Shown: one piece after another, positions 47,801 through 58,570 of the stretch
Layout: the number at the start of each line of letters is the position of its first letter
How positions within the stretch are numbered: position 1 is the stretch's first letter
NCBI GenBank assembly: GCA_000708835.1
Contig: DF237500.1
Coordinates: 1 to 58,696, forward strand
Reading direction: 5' to 3'
Length of the DNA stretch: 58,696 nt
Source of the DNA: Klebsormidium nitens
Lineage: Eukaryota > Streptophyta > Klebsormidiophyceae > Klebsormidiales > Klebsormidiaceae
The notes under the pieces: generated by a model
What the model saw: the letters and a program-made list of their open reading frames with translations, nothing else
The model's database searches: none
Told to the model about the DNA's origin: nothing
Made by a program: the position numbers and the translations under genes

Positions 47801-50800
47801 CTCGACTCAGTTCTGGGATGGAGAAGTGGGGACGCTCCTGCAGGCGCAGAAGCGCAACCAGGGGGACGTCTTGGCCCTGGCTTCACCCCCCCAGCAAGAC
47901 GTGGTGTTTGCTGCGGGGATCGACGGGCAGATTACAATGTATCAGAGAGCAAGCGAGGCTGTCGTCACTGGGAAAGTCGAAACCACAGGTACGAGTTACA
48001 CTGAATGCTGGAGTCCAATTGTCAGCTTAAGCAGAAAGAAAGGTAGACTTTGTGTCTACCTGGCATGCTACTTGGCAACAGTTGTCTGAGCTTCCTTCAG
48101 AGTGCTTATCTTTGCCTTTTTGCCTCTGCAAAGTGGAGGTGGTCTTGCAGAGACTTGTGCGCTTGCTAGATTGGGGTCGATAGTAGTGGTGTTTTCCTTG
48201 GACAACAAATCACATCTGCGTAAAAAGAAGACTGCCGCAGCAACTCCCTGCCAAATAAATTTCTTCCACCGATCCCGTCGGTTCGGTCCTCCGATTAGGC
48301 CCCATTCCTTTTTAACAGGTCGGACGCCCGTCGGTGCTTCTGCGGGCGAGCGGTGGGTCCATGTGGGGAGCCGCCGCTCTCATACACACGATGTGCGGGC
48401 ACTCACAATCGCACAGCCCCGGCCTCTGTCAGAAGATGCCGAAGCTTCCGGCACTCAACACAGGTAACGGTCTTCAGTTGCAACTGTAGGACGCTAAAAA
48501 CCGTGCTCTTCGTAGTCTGTCCTCCTCTGGGGTCGGCTCTGGTCAAGACCTCAATATACCAGAAAGACAAGACCTCAATGTTTTGGAAGGTCGAGCAGAG
48601 ACGTTTCTTTGTTATCAGGTGCATTACTTCTTCGATACTGCCTTTCCTGTTTTTGCGACGTTGAAAAGGAGTACTAGGAGACAACGTGAGGTCCTGTCTG
48701 CTTGTTCGAAACAGCCCTTGGTAAAGATTGCAACTCTCCTGATATCTTTCTCAATCTCACCGTTCTTGTCTCCACCTCAGGAAGCGAAAGAAGGGCCGTC
48801 TGACTGGGGGCGACTCCCTCTCCCTCGCGCTCGGCTCTCCGATGCTCGTTTCGGGGGGCAATGACGCTCTGCTCTTCACATACCCCGCCACCTTCTTCAT
48901 GGCGTTCCACCCGTTCTGCTTCTCCCCCCTCCCGCAAGCGCCGCAATTCCATCTCACACCACCACAGGAAAATGCCGGATCCGGGGGATCCCTCTTGCTA
49001 AGTCAGCATGCCACGTGGTTAGACGTCTGGCAGCTCGATGCGGGCGAAAGGGCGGCCTCGGCCAGCGGCGCTCGGCTCGAAAACGGGGACGCTGACGAGG
49101 CGAGAGAGATCGCTGACGTCAGCCATGGGAGCGACGACGTCGGCAAGGAGAAAAGCGAGGGGAATGGCGGAAAGGAGGGTCGGAAAGCGAAGAGGAGGAA
49201 ACTAGAGGGGTGGGCAGAAGCCGCCTGGACTGGTCCAGGGGCTTCGTTTACGGGCGCTAGGGGCGAGGCAACAGTGAAGAACCTAACACGCTTTGGGGGG
49301 GCAGAAGCAGTAGCCGCAGCACCCCTCCAGGAAGGCAAGCCCCCGGCTTTGATAGCCCGAATCAAAAAGAGCGGGGGCGAGCACATATCATGCGCTGCAA
49401 TTGCGCCAGATGGGAGCCACGTGGCGTGCTCGGATTCGTCGAGCGTGCGGCTGTTTGAGCTGGGAAAGGGGGACGGCGCTGGGGTAAAAGTTACGCGGGT
49501 AAAACTGCTGGAAAGCGTTCCGGCCGCGCAGCAGGTGGTGTTTTCGGGAGATTCGAAAAGATTGATCATAGCAGCACGAACGGGCGAGCTTATGGTGAGT
49601 GACTTTGCTACCTTACGACTTGGTTGCATTTTATGTGAGCCCTCGTTGAGCGTTGTGTGTGATCATTCTGCATTTTTTGCAAGTTTGGAAGGAGAATCGC
49701 ATCTCCTTCTCGGTTTGGACAACCAAGGCTGTCGACCTGGATCAAGTTTGTTGCTGTTGCCTCGAGCGGGCTCCTGTTTGGTCACGATGTCGCTGGTCAA
49801 AGGTGCGGGTGCGACTAGCAGCTGTCTTAATCCTTCTTCGAAAATGGTTTAAGTACCTTAAGTCGGTCTTAGGGATCAGGCTTCAAGACCCGGTCTTTTC
49901 CCTGTCGTGGACGGCGTTCCTTTTCAAGCAAAAGATGCACCCAAGAGGTTGTTTCTATTAGCGTCTGATTGCTGATCAGATGCTTCTGCACCCGCAGGTC
50001 TACGACTGGGCGACTGAGACTGTAGAGTCGGTTCGCCTCTCTTCGAAAGCAGACCAGCGGGGGGTGACCGATTCTCATTCTCCAGTCATTCTTATGGCGG
50101 CCTGTCCCGGAGGCAAGTGGCTGGCGGTCGCAGATAGCGCAAGCCAAGTCCGGGTCTACAACCTTCACCGGCTAAAGTGAGTCCGTTCGAGTTTTCTTCG
50201 TGGCTGCCTTCGATTTTTATCTTCGGGTTTTGATGAAGACGCGCGACTTCCGCGCCCGCTGCCTGTTGATCATTAGACGGCTCCCTTATGATTCTTCGAC
50301 GGCTCGCTTTCGATTACGCCTCTACGGGCCTTGGTGGATCAAACAGCGATCGTATTGTGCGCCAAAGAAGATGCTGTCTGCGGGAGACGAACGGCGAAGT
50401 GCTCGTGTTAAGCGAGGCATCTGGGTTGCCTGATTCTCTGTTCGGTGCAACAGCCATATATAATGGGGCAGATTGAAGTTCAGGACGTCTCTGAACCGAA
50501 TATTTGACCTGCTTTACCTTTCTCCTCGCTTCAGACTACTCCAGCTGCTTGTTTGGAAGTGAGAAATCAGAGTTTTTTGGGGTTTCAATTTCAAGTTGCC
50601 CATTTGAAACTTTTTGGGGCTCAGTGTTAGAGTGATCGTAGGATCATGCTCGGGGCAGGTGATGACTCCATTTGGTCTCGTTCGTCTGATTGGCTTGCGC
50701 CTTGATGACAAGTCTACATATCACCACCCATCGTCTGATGCCCCGAGCCAGACTGCCCTTCTATTGTAACATCTTTCTGTTGGTTAACCCCTCGCCATGT

Positions 50801-53154
50801 TTAAAGGTGTTGTCAGCTTTCATTTGCAATAAGCCTTCTGGGGCGTTCGCGTATGTTGGCACGTCAGCCTTCAGACCTTACCAAAACTTCATTGTTCTGG
50901 CGGTTTTGGAACACCTTCTGATGCCTGCTCTGTCTAACGTGAAATGGTCCAGAGATTGTGATGCCATGGTGTCTCGCTACTGCCTCCCAGTCCTTTTTCC
51001 TACGCGGTCTGTCTTTGATAGGCCCTCATGTGTCCCGCACGGTGCAGAATTGTCTCATATCTGCTGCTGTTGACTGCGCTTGCTCTGTTTGTCAAGCTTT
51101 CATCGTTGAGCATCTTAACGACAGGTTTTCCTGTTCTGAAATTAGGAACCTCCTGACGCAACTCCGGTCTGATGATGATCCTCTCAGCTGCGAGAGCTGT
51201 ACGGCTCGTGGGCAAGCAAAACCGATTTCTAAAATCACCAAAAACTTTGATCCTGAAGACCGGAGTACTAGTCTGCACAGTCTGCTCGACACGGCTCTCT
51301 GCGTTACAACAAAAGAGTTTGTGGATCGGTCTCTGTATTTGAGCACCTTACTGCGGTGGGATTATCCCCAAAGCGACTGATGTGCGGTTCGCTGAACTTC
51401 CGTGTACCTGTAAACCTACTTTCTCCTAGCTCTGGCGGGTCACCGAGAGTCGGCTTCTGTCACAACATGACAAGGTCCCCTCAGCCCTTCGGTCGGCTAC
51501 CGATTTTGAGCATCTAGTGCCTTTCCCGCCTTGCCGGAGGCTCACTTTCGTTCTTTCAAAAAGCTCCTCCGCTTCTTTTATGTCACACCGTTCGCTCGTT
51601 TCGTGGACTCTCCTGGACGCTTGCCGTCCGTCGACCGTTTAACGCCAAAATTGCGCAAACGCATACTAGACCCTTGGATACCCTGTCCATCCCTTCGCGA
51701 ATCCCCCTTTAACCCTCTCCACTTTGCCCGAATTCTCTAAGCGTTACGGCTCCTCCCCAACCCCCACTCTCATTTTCCGCTTTCCGACAAGGCTTTGAAA
51801 GTTCCCCCGCACCCTTGTGACTTTTCCGACCACTCTTTACCCCCCCCATTGTGGCAGACCCCACTGGACGCGGCTGCTCTTCGACTTTTCCCGACCCCTT
51901 TGCGTATGTTTGCCCGACCCCTTTCCTAACCTCCTTTCTTACTTTCACGCCCACCCCCTGGTGGTCTTACTTTCAAGCCCACCCCCTTGTGGCCTTACCC
52001 TTGGTGGTATTCCCCAACTACTAGTCTAATACCCCAACCCTATTTGCAGACTCCACTGGACGCTCCCGTCCCTCGACGGCTTTCTCCCGACCGCCCTCTC
52101 CTTCCACCGAGGACTTCCCAACCACCTTTTCGTCGCGACCGCGGGTAACCGGCTACACGCCGTGGACGTGCGGGCCAAGAGCTCGATTGACTGGGCCCGG
52201 CTAGGGGCGCCTTCGCTTCAGCAGCTGCTCGAGTTCCCGGGGGGAATCACCGGGCTGTCTGCCGATCCGGCGGGGGAGTCATTGGGGCTGGTGGCTTACG
52301 GACCGAAGTGAGTGTCGTTTCCAGAGGTGAAGAGGTTTTGTTTGCAAAGAAACGGAAGCAATATGAAGGGACTGAGTCTAGTTTGATGTAATCGAGAATA
52401 AAAGACGATAGAGGAGTGGAGCTCAAGGCAATTGTAGGATAGTTGCCTCGTTTGGAGTCTCTCTGTTGATGCTGGTTAATCTGCTTTCGGGAGGTTGCAC
52501 AGCTACTTTTTTCTGCGTCATGGGCTGTTTGCTGTAAGGGTTGCTGTATTCTTCGAGTTTTCTCTGCGCTTCTGAAGTGGACCCATATTAGTTGGGACGG
52601 TGACACCGACCTGTAAGGATGCATTAGAACTCGAGAAGCAAGTGACAACTTTCGGGGGCAGGGGGCGGGCTTTGAGCATTTTCTGAGAGCACACTCCGTC
52701 GTTCCATGAGCCTTGTTACCGACAACGGCGTATATCTCCACTGAGCGTCCCACGATTTGTTCAATCATTCAAAGACGGCACCGCTTCACAATGCTCGCGT
52801 ACAATTGCTTACGCACGGTTGCTAACTGGTTGCAGGGCCCTTAGCTACATCAACCTCACGCCCACTCCGCCCCCGGAAGAAAACACGGTCCCGGAGGGGC
52901 CACCCACTACCAAAACGAAGAAGAGCAAACGAAAAGAAAAAGGCACCAGCGTGAGCGAAAGGGCAAACGGGATTAGCGGCGATCGAAGTAAGAAAGAAGC
53001 GGGGGCTAGCAAACCTAGGATTGTGCCAATGAGGGATCCGTGTCTGTTTGTGGGCCACCTGGGGCCTAACTCGCTGTTCGTCGCGGAAAAGCCGTGGGCG
53101 GAAGTGGTCAGCGGTTTCCCGCCTCCGCTGTACAGGCACAAGTACGGGACGTAA
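44869..53154 (+). CDS. UTP4: UTP4/Cirhin-like WD-repeat protein of the small-subunit processome (10 exons)
   Basis: Exons 44869-45030, 45420-45560, 46158-46461, 46971-47148, 47768-47988, 48319-48463, 48781-49594, 49998-50176, 52050-52307 and 52836-53154 join in phase to 907 codons. The start MLALHRCRLFDW with PVVALTPSPDGAYVAAARE, and the end DPCLFVGHLGPNSLFVAEKPW...PPPLYRHKYGT, are hallmark sequences of UTP4. WD-type repeats follow in order: LFSAGLHGRITEWDL, VAVACDDGSARLFAV, LFSGGSDGCIRAWDV, LVSGDSSGSTQFWDG, VVFAAGIDGQITMYQ, MLVSGGNDALLFTYP, and a second propeller from HISCAAIAPDGSHVA. Two insertions are acidic (SESEEEDDDD) or basic (KAKRRKLEGW). UTP4 is part of the t-UTP/UTP-A complex that binds nascent pre-rRNA in the nucleolus. 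The ATG is placed by family alignment from memory. Confidence 0.93.
46533..46588 (+). repeat. 28-bp tandem duplication in UTP4 intron 3
   Basis: Two adjacent 28-bp copies (GGTGTGCTTTGTGC...CACAAGTTGTGG) differ by one base (CCTC versus CTTC). It is a small intronic tandem repeat. Confidence 0.85.
51607..52049 (+). repeat. Decayed copies of exon 9 start in UTP4 intron 8; pyrimidine-rich
   Basis: The real exon 9 starts at 52050 (ttgcag, then ACTCCACTGGACGCTCCCGT). Similar starts are at 51857 (ggcag, then ACCCCACTGGACGCGGCTG) and 51607 (cgtgg, then ACTCTCCTGGACGCTTGCCG). Spacing is 193 and 250 bp. The stretch 51640-52045 is strongly C/T-rich and contains a roughly 28-bp tandem pair (TTACTTTCACGCCCACCCCC type) at about 51938-51995. 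Confidence 0.75.
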
Positions 53155-55671
53155 GACGAGGACAAATCAGCAATTTGTCCTTGGATGCGGACCGCCTTTG
53201 GAGTGTCGGTTGATTGGTTTCATCTGGAATTGCGTGCACTTTTCCTCAAGAATCTCAGCCGGAGGTACAAATTCATGCCCTGTCAGGTTTTGTTCTCAGG
53301 CTTGCTTGCAAGCAATCCCTCACTCAGCATTTACGCCGCGCACAATGCTCGGGTGTTTGGCCGTTCAAGCGTCTTTCCGCACGTGAACGCTTAAGGATCA
53401 AGATTGCAGTGCAGGGCACTCGCAATCATGCCTGCTAGAGAATCATTTCTGCCCTTCTACATCGCAACATGTCGCCATAATCTTCAAGGAAAATCTCGCA
53501 TAGCTCGAGAGGCATCCGAACATGTGCTTTTTCAATGCCTCAACCACCTCGAGAAATCGAAATCAACAAACATGCACTCTACATCTAGAGTTGTTTGATT
53601 GCATGTTGATAGCTCTGGTACCATACCACCTAAACTTAGCTAGCTCCGTCTAGCTACACTCAACATTCGGCAAATTGTTGGACACTTATAAATACTAGCA
53701 ATTCAACGAGGTCGTGTCTAACCTAGGGTCGACGGTAGTAGTGTAAAGGATGACAACAACAGAGAATGCACAGTGAGAGCAGTGATGCCGCGACTCTGAG
53801 ATCGAAGCCAATGGCCCGCATGCAGTGCAATCAAGATAGTATACAACGTGTATTTCCAAAAGACCATGAACTTCATGTAATGAGAAGCTCATACGGTCGC
53901 ATGGTTACATATCATGAAACCATTGTGCCTATAGCCTAGGCGCCAGTATGGGTACCCATCAACCAACTAGAAGGAACTCCGAAGGTTGTTGAAGGTCCAG
54001 GCCTATAGAAACAAGGTGATGTGAATATGATAGCCTAGCATGATGATACAATGGCCATGAATATATAGATATTGCGCGCCCCGCATCCATGCATGCAAAG
54101 GACTGTGCAACTAAGCTGCTGCCACATCAATGACACATGGAGCACATGTGCATTTGTTAGCTATTAATCATGATAATTGACCATACCAGCTTCGCATTAC
54201 ATGCATAATGATTAGGTATACATACGGTCTGGAGTCTTATGCAACGGAAATGCTCAATGCACGTGCGACGTTGTTGGATGATGTTTTAGAGGTACTTGGG
54301 CTTTACGCCTTCATGATGTTCTCTTTCAATCAGGAAGGCAGCAATAAGTACCGTAGATGGTCGAATTGAGCTTGCAGATCTTCAATAGATGCGGCTTGGT
54401 ACAATTTCACTCATCTTCAATACCGAACACGCAAAAACAAAACTCAACAAGGTCCAATTTACAGTCCGTACTGATGTCTGATATAGGACGTTTTATGCCG
54501 GCTGCATTTGCAATCCACATATTTGCGCGCTCTACTCGGCCAGATACTTATACGACCATGTCTCATATACACAAAGTTTGCTGCCTGGCTGTGTCTGACC
54601 CTAAGAGTATCTTCTGACTATTCTCTATAACTCCCTTGAATCTCCACTCCCAAAGTCAATCAATCAAATTTGATGTGCTGCTTCCGCTCCTGCATACCAA
54701 GGAAATGGCTGATGTTCATATCTGAAAGAGGGCATGCAAGATCATTAGATGCAGCCTGCTTCCTGAGCGTACAGAATGTGAAATATCAGGCACGCTACTA
54801 TGCGATGAGTGAATACCCCCACCGCAACGATCACTCTCTTACTTCCTGATCCGCAAACTCCAAGATAGACAGAGCCGACTGAAATCTTAGCAACAAATTG
54901 CAAAATGCAAATGCTTCTCTGATCATCGGCAGCCAAGCAATCTGCAAAAGTCGATGAACCTGCTTCACACAGAAGTTTCAACTTAAATATGCGCCTACAT
55001 ATCGACCTTCATTCCATAAAAAGAAAGGCTTCTGCAGCTTGCAGATTCAGGTGCTGGACCCATACTTCTGCATTGCATCTGATTGTATACTGGACAGATG
55101 ACAAGGGCTAAGATCGAACTCTATCTCGATCTATGTGTCCAGCGCTTTGCTGCAACAATACACTTCGGACCTTAATCCGCATTCTGAAAGTAGCAGTGAG
55201 GAAAAGTAGGGGAATGTCCTCCACACATGAGATTGGACAATCAAGGTACTTCTGAATTGACGGGCCTTTGGAGAAAAGGGAGAAGCAACCACATTTCACC
55301 AAGTCTTCTGCTTCCACCATCAGTCTCGCAAATACAGAACTGTAAGCAGCCCTCAGGACCTCATGTAGCCATTCTTCGGTTGTCAATCATTACAAGTTTC
55401 TGTACTGTGATAAGCTATCAAACCACCATTATCGAATACAGTTGGAAAGCCAGTGCGGCTGGCAAGCAAAGCAGCACTGCAAATGTGATTTCCTCAGCTT
55501 TGCATTTACATTCAGTGTTGAGTTTCTCTAAGGCACATGAGTGGAGACCTGTCAAATTGAGGAATTCTGCCAACAGTTAAACGTAGAAAATGCCATCCTT
55601 TCTCTGAAAAAACAACGGAGATTATAAAAAAGACGTGGCTTCGAAAAGCATCGCACAATTGAGTTACTCAC
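53155..55671. other. Intergenic, AT-richer, no gene seen
   Basis: Beyond the UTP4 stop, no reading frame, RNA gene or element can be supported over 2.5 kb. Short ATG-started frames here lack family resemblance. Confidence 0.55.
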
Positions 55672-56052
55672 CTAAATTCTGCTGCCTGCTTGAGCCAACT
55701 TAACCGCCTCGGCCGTCGCTGTGGAGATCTTCATCACCGCGTCAAATTTCTCATTGAGGTGCCACCAGAAGAAACCCCACCCTATTGGATGCCCCGCTGC
55801 AGCAGCATAGCTGACCACGGTACTGCGCTTAACACCGCGGTTGAGCTCCTTCAGGGACTTTCCAACAGGCATCAGCACCTTCTGGTTCGTCTCGCGAACT
55901 CTTCTGTACTCCTTGGAAGCCTTGCGAAAGGCTTCTTCTCGTCCCACGCCCTCCTCCATCAAAGCATTCATGCGTTCGGCCGTGTTTGGGACCTCCAAGA
56001 CTTCCAGATTGTCAATTTCGGGACCGGACGCCACGTCCCACAATGTTTCCAT
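55672..56052 (-). CDS. Hypothetical 126-residue protein
   Basis: An ATG-started frame with protein-like composition. It has an acidic N-terminus (WDVASGPEIDNLEVLEVP), a helical charged middle (EEGVGREEAFRKASKEYRRVRE), then LKELNRGVKRSTVVSYAAAAGHPIGWGFFWWHLNEKFD, in which SYAAAAGHPIGWGFFWW could be a short membrane or hydrophobic segment, and a helical tail. The stop TAG (55674-55672) is followed at once by a consensus splice donor (gtgagt at 55671), so there may be a 3' UTR intron, or the last codons belong to an exon that splices on. I do not recognise the family. Confidence 0.5.
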   Translation of the reverse strand: METLWDVASGPEIDNLEVLEVPNTAERMNALMEEGVGREEAFRKASKEYRRVRETNQKVLMPVGKSLKELNRGVKRSTVVSYAAAAGHPIGWGFFWWHLNEKFDAVMKISTATAEAVKLAQAGSRI

Positions 56053-56301
56053 TCTGCGCGATGAAGCAGGTAGAAACTACTGCAATCGGACAAATATGAC
56101 ACGTGCTTCTAGGGAAAACACGACGCTGTATCAAGGAAGGAAAGGCGCAGACCGTCCTACGGGACAAACAAGCTTGTTATGAGATCAGCTTTCGTCTCTC
56201 CAAAATGATACAAGATCATAAGAACGATACGATTCATAGATGGTGAGCTGCAGAAGCCTTGAGAAGGGCCACGTACCGGTACCATGGAATTTGAAACAGC
56301 G

Positions 56302-56418
56302 AATTCCCTTGGTGCTTGCATAAAATTCGCAAGCATACACACACACACATACACACATTCACGCAGAAGAATGATGTGAGACACGAGATTAGGCAAGCGT
56401 GCTCGTGGTACTACAGAA
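56302..56418. repeat. 117-bp direct repeat, copy 1, with CA microsatellite
   Basis: Nearly identical to 57128-57247. It begins AATTCCCTTGGTGCTTGCAT, contains a short CA run at about 56336-56358, and ends CTCGTGGTACTACAGAA. Differences are mostly in the CA run. Flanking sequences differ sharply on both sides. Confidence 0.9.
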
Positions 56419-57127
56419 CGCTACGTACACAAGTAGCGGCCCGAGCCCACGGTCACGAATCAAATTAAGGCACAAAGGCCGGGTTCAGAATATGCTAAGC
56501 TAAGCAACAGCTAACGGAAATGGTTAGCTAAAACTCTACGATGTGCCAAGCACAACTGCTGACGCCCGTCAGATCGAATGCATCAAAACGAACAAGGTTT
56601 GACCGTGGGCGAACAACTAAACTACGGGCCGCTACAACTATCGAAGTATGTATGCACTAACGCACGCCTCTGAGATCTACCCTGCAATTTAGTACGCCCT
56701 AATTAAGAATCGGTCTTCTCGCCGCCGCCGGGTGAGCCGTTAAAAACCCTCCGCCGGATCGGGCCGCGGAAGCGGAGCCACGTCATTGGCCGGTAGGGAA
56801 AAGGTACTCGAATTGAGGAACCGGCGGCGAGGAGAAGCGACGCGAGGCGGGGTAGATCTCAGGGGCGCGCGCGGGACGACATACTGCAGAAGGAATGAAG
56901 AAAACAACAGCAGAACGAGAACGGGCGGGCGGGCGGGGTTTTCGAAGCGGACTTCGAAGCGTTTGGTGTAGCACGAGAAAGCAGAATGAAGAAGAAGAGC
57001 AGAAATCTGCTCTTTTATACGTCGCTGCGCGACGTCGCGGCCGCTGCGTGGCGCAAATTGCAAATTTGAAGCGGTTCGCGCCAAGAGAACCGCGATTCTC
57101 ATCGCGCTGCGCGCGCTGAGAATCTAC
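56419..57127. other. Non-coding spacer between the direct repeats
   Basis: This segment has no supported gene. Its right part is GC-rich and strongly palindromic (57019-57124). It would be the A2 segment if the element is Ngaro-like, in which case it should match the 5' end of the element outside the window. Confidence 0.4.
57019..57124. other. Cluster of three perfect hairpins
   Basis: Three inverted repeats are adjacent: ACGTCGC/GCGACGT (57019-57025 and 57029-57035, 3-nt loop), GCGGTTC/GAACCGC (57071-57077 and 57087-57093) and GATTCTCA/TGAGAATC (57094-57101 and 57117-57124). The last two abut. The cluster ends 3 bp from the second direct repeat. Confidence 0.85.
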
Positions 57128-57247
57128 AATTCTCTTGGTGCTTGCATAAAATTCGCAAGCACACACACACACTGCACATACACACATTCACGCAGAAGAA
57201 TGATGTGAGACACGAGATTAGGCAAGCGTGCTCGTGGTACTACAGAA
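57128..57247. repeat. 117-bp direct repeat, copy 2
   Basis: Second copy, starting AATTCTCTTGGTGCTTGCAT and ending ACTACAGAA. It ends 20 bp from the recombinase stop codon (57267), so it is tightly linked to the recombinase. Confidence 0.9.
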
Positions 57248-57266
57248 GGTCAGAGGCAGGTGGTAG

Positions 57267-58570
57267 TTAAGCTAACCAAGATTCTAACTCGAAACGCTGG
57301 AGCTCAGACAAAGACACACCAGGCTGCAGACCTAAGGCACGAGTAACAGAAAGACGTGCCTGCAGACGTGTCACCACGTAGCCATCTTTCGCACGCTCGG
57401 AACGCCAGCCACCATGCTCCTTGAAGAGCCGATCAGGAACGTCCACGTTGGCGGCGCGCGTCGCGCCACCCCGGCGACCAGAATGAGTTGCGTACTTGGC
57501 AGGATCGAGGCCGAGCAGAATGGCGGCTTCCTTGAACCACCCGTTCACCGTGGTGTAGCACGGGCGCTACTGCAAACACGCTGGCCAAGGGGAGTGACAG
57601 AGATGTTGCGGATAAGGCCGCCCGGCCCAACGTCAGCGTAACCCCCGAAGGGTATCAGAGACTCGGTTAAGCTAACCACGCAGCGGTCTCCTCCCACCCG
57701 GGAGACTCCAGGACCCAACGGCCCTCTCGAAATTGATCCGTCTTAGACTTCTCCAGAAAACACTCCATGTGAGTGGGCTCGAAGCGAATCTCCTGCCACT
57801 AAACAGTCATCAGATCGGAGAAGCGAAAGAAACCCGTGTAGCACAGGGAGATGGCAGCCAGCTTCATCGCAGAAGAAAGATGATCGGCGCTCGGGGACAG
57901 ATACCAAATGTCGAACAAGCGGAAGACGTGTGACGCCAGCAGAGGTTTCTTCTGATTCTTGCCCTTCGTAAGCGTCCGCCGAGCAATCTGACGAGCCATC
58001 GCGACCATGGGATGCTGAGTGGGGGAAGGGAGACCCGCTAGCGAATGATGGAAGAAAATGGCACCGGAGCACGAAAGAACTGGGCTAGGCGACTTGGCAG
58101 TGCGGAGAAGAAACGTCATGTACAGAGCTACCGTAAGCGGAGAAGCTGGGAGGGGAGACACATTCCGAGCCTTGCAGAAAGACTTAACGGCGCTGCCAAG
58201 GACCAATGTATGTCGATACTGTGCCCGCTGCGCGAGAGTGGACCGCGCGCGCGCGCCGTTCTGACAGAAGGGCGTTGAGGACAGGATCATCAGCTGGCAG
58301 ACCCGCATCCTCGAGAGACCAGCCTGCTTGATCGAAAACGTCTGCACAGGAATGAAACGGAAGAAACAATTCAGATCGAGTAAGAGCTGAAGAGCGAAAG
58401 AACTCACCGGAGAACGGGATATCGAGGGCAAAAACGTCGCAGAGGGGAAAGCCATGCCCGAAGAAAGCGCCCGCGGAACCACGGCCAGGACGGAGCGTCT
58501 CCGGACCCATCGTGTAACGGCACGACTGCGCACCGACTCCCGGCTGCGCGCTGAACTCGCGGCCGCGCAT
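57267..58570 (-). pseudogene. Tyrosine recombinase, degraded
   Basis: Parts of a tyrosine recombinase lie in order but in different frames. The start at 58570 may include a short intron (donor gtgagt at about 58408, acceptor gtgcag at about 58345). The N-terminal SAM-like part reads RAAGTVSTYIGPWQ, then, after a frameshift near 58190, KSFCKARN and LTVALYMTFLL. The first catalytic Arg is in CYTGFFRFSDL. A TAG then interrupts at about 57807, after which WQEIRFEPTHMECFLEKSKT continues in frame. Two more frame changes (about 57690 and 57555) lead to the C-terminal part with HSGRR (His and second Arg), HGGW and the nucleophile Tyr in KDGYV. All catalytic residues survive but the frame does not, so the gene is dead. 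Confidence 0.8.

Noticed and set aside
49003-49629. 208-codon minus-strand open frame
   Set aside because: It is a shadow of UTP4 exon 7.
53185-54617. Several 60-90-codon frames beyond UTP4
   Set aside because: They overlap one another in different phases, lack recognisable domains and lie in AT-richer intergenic DNA.
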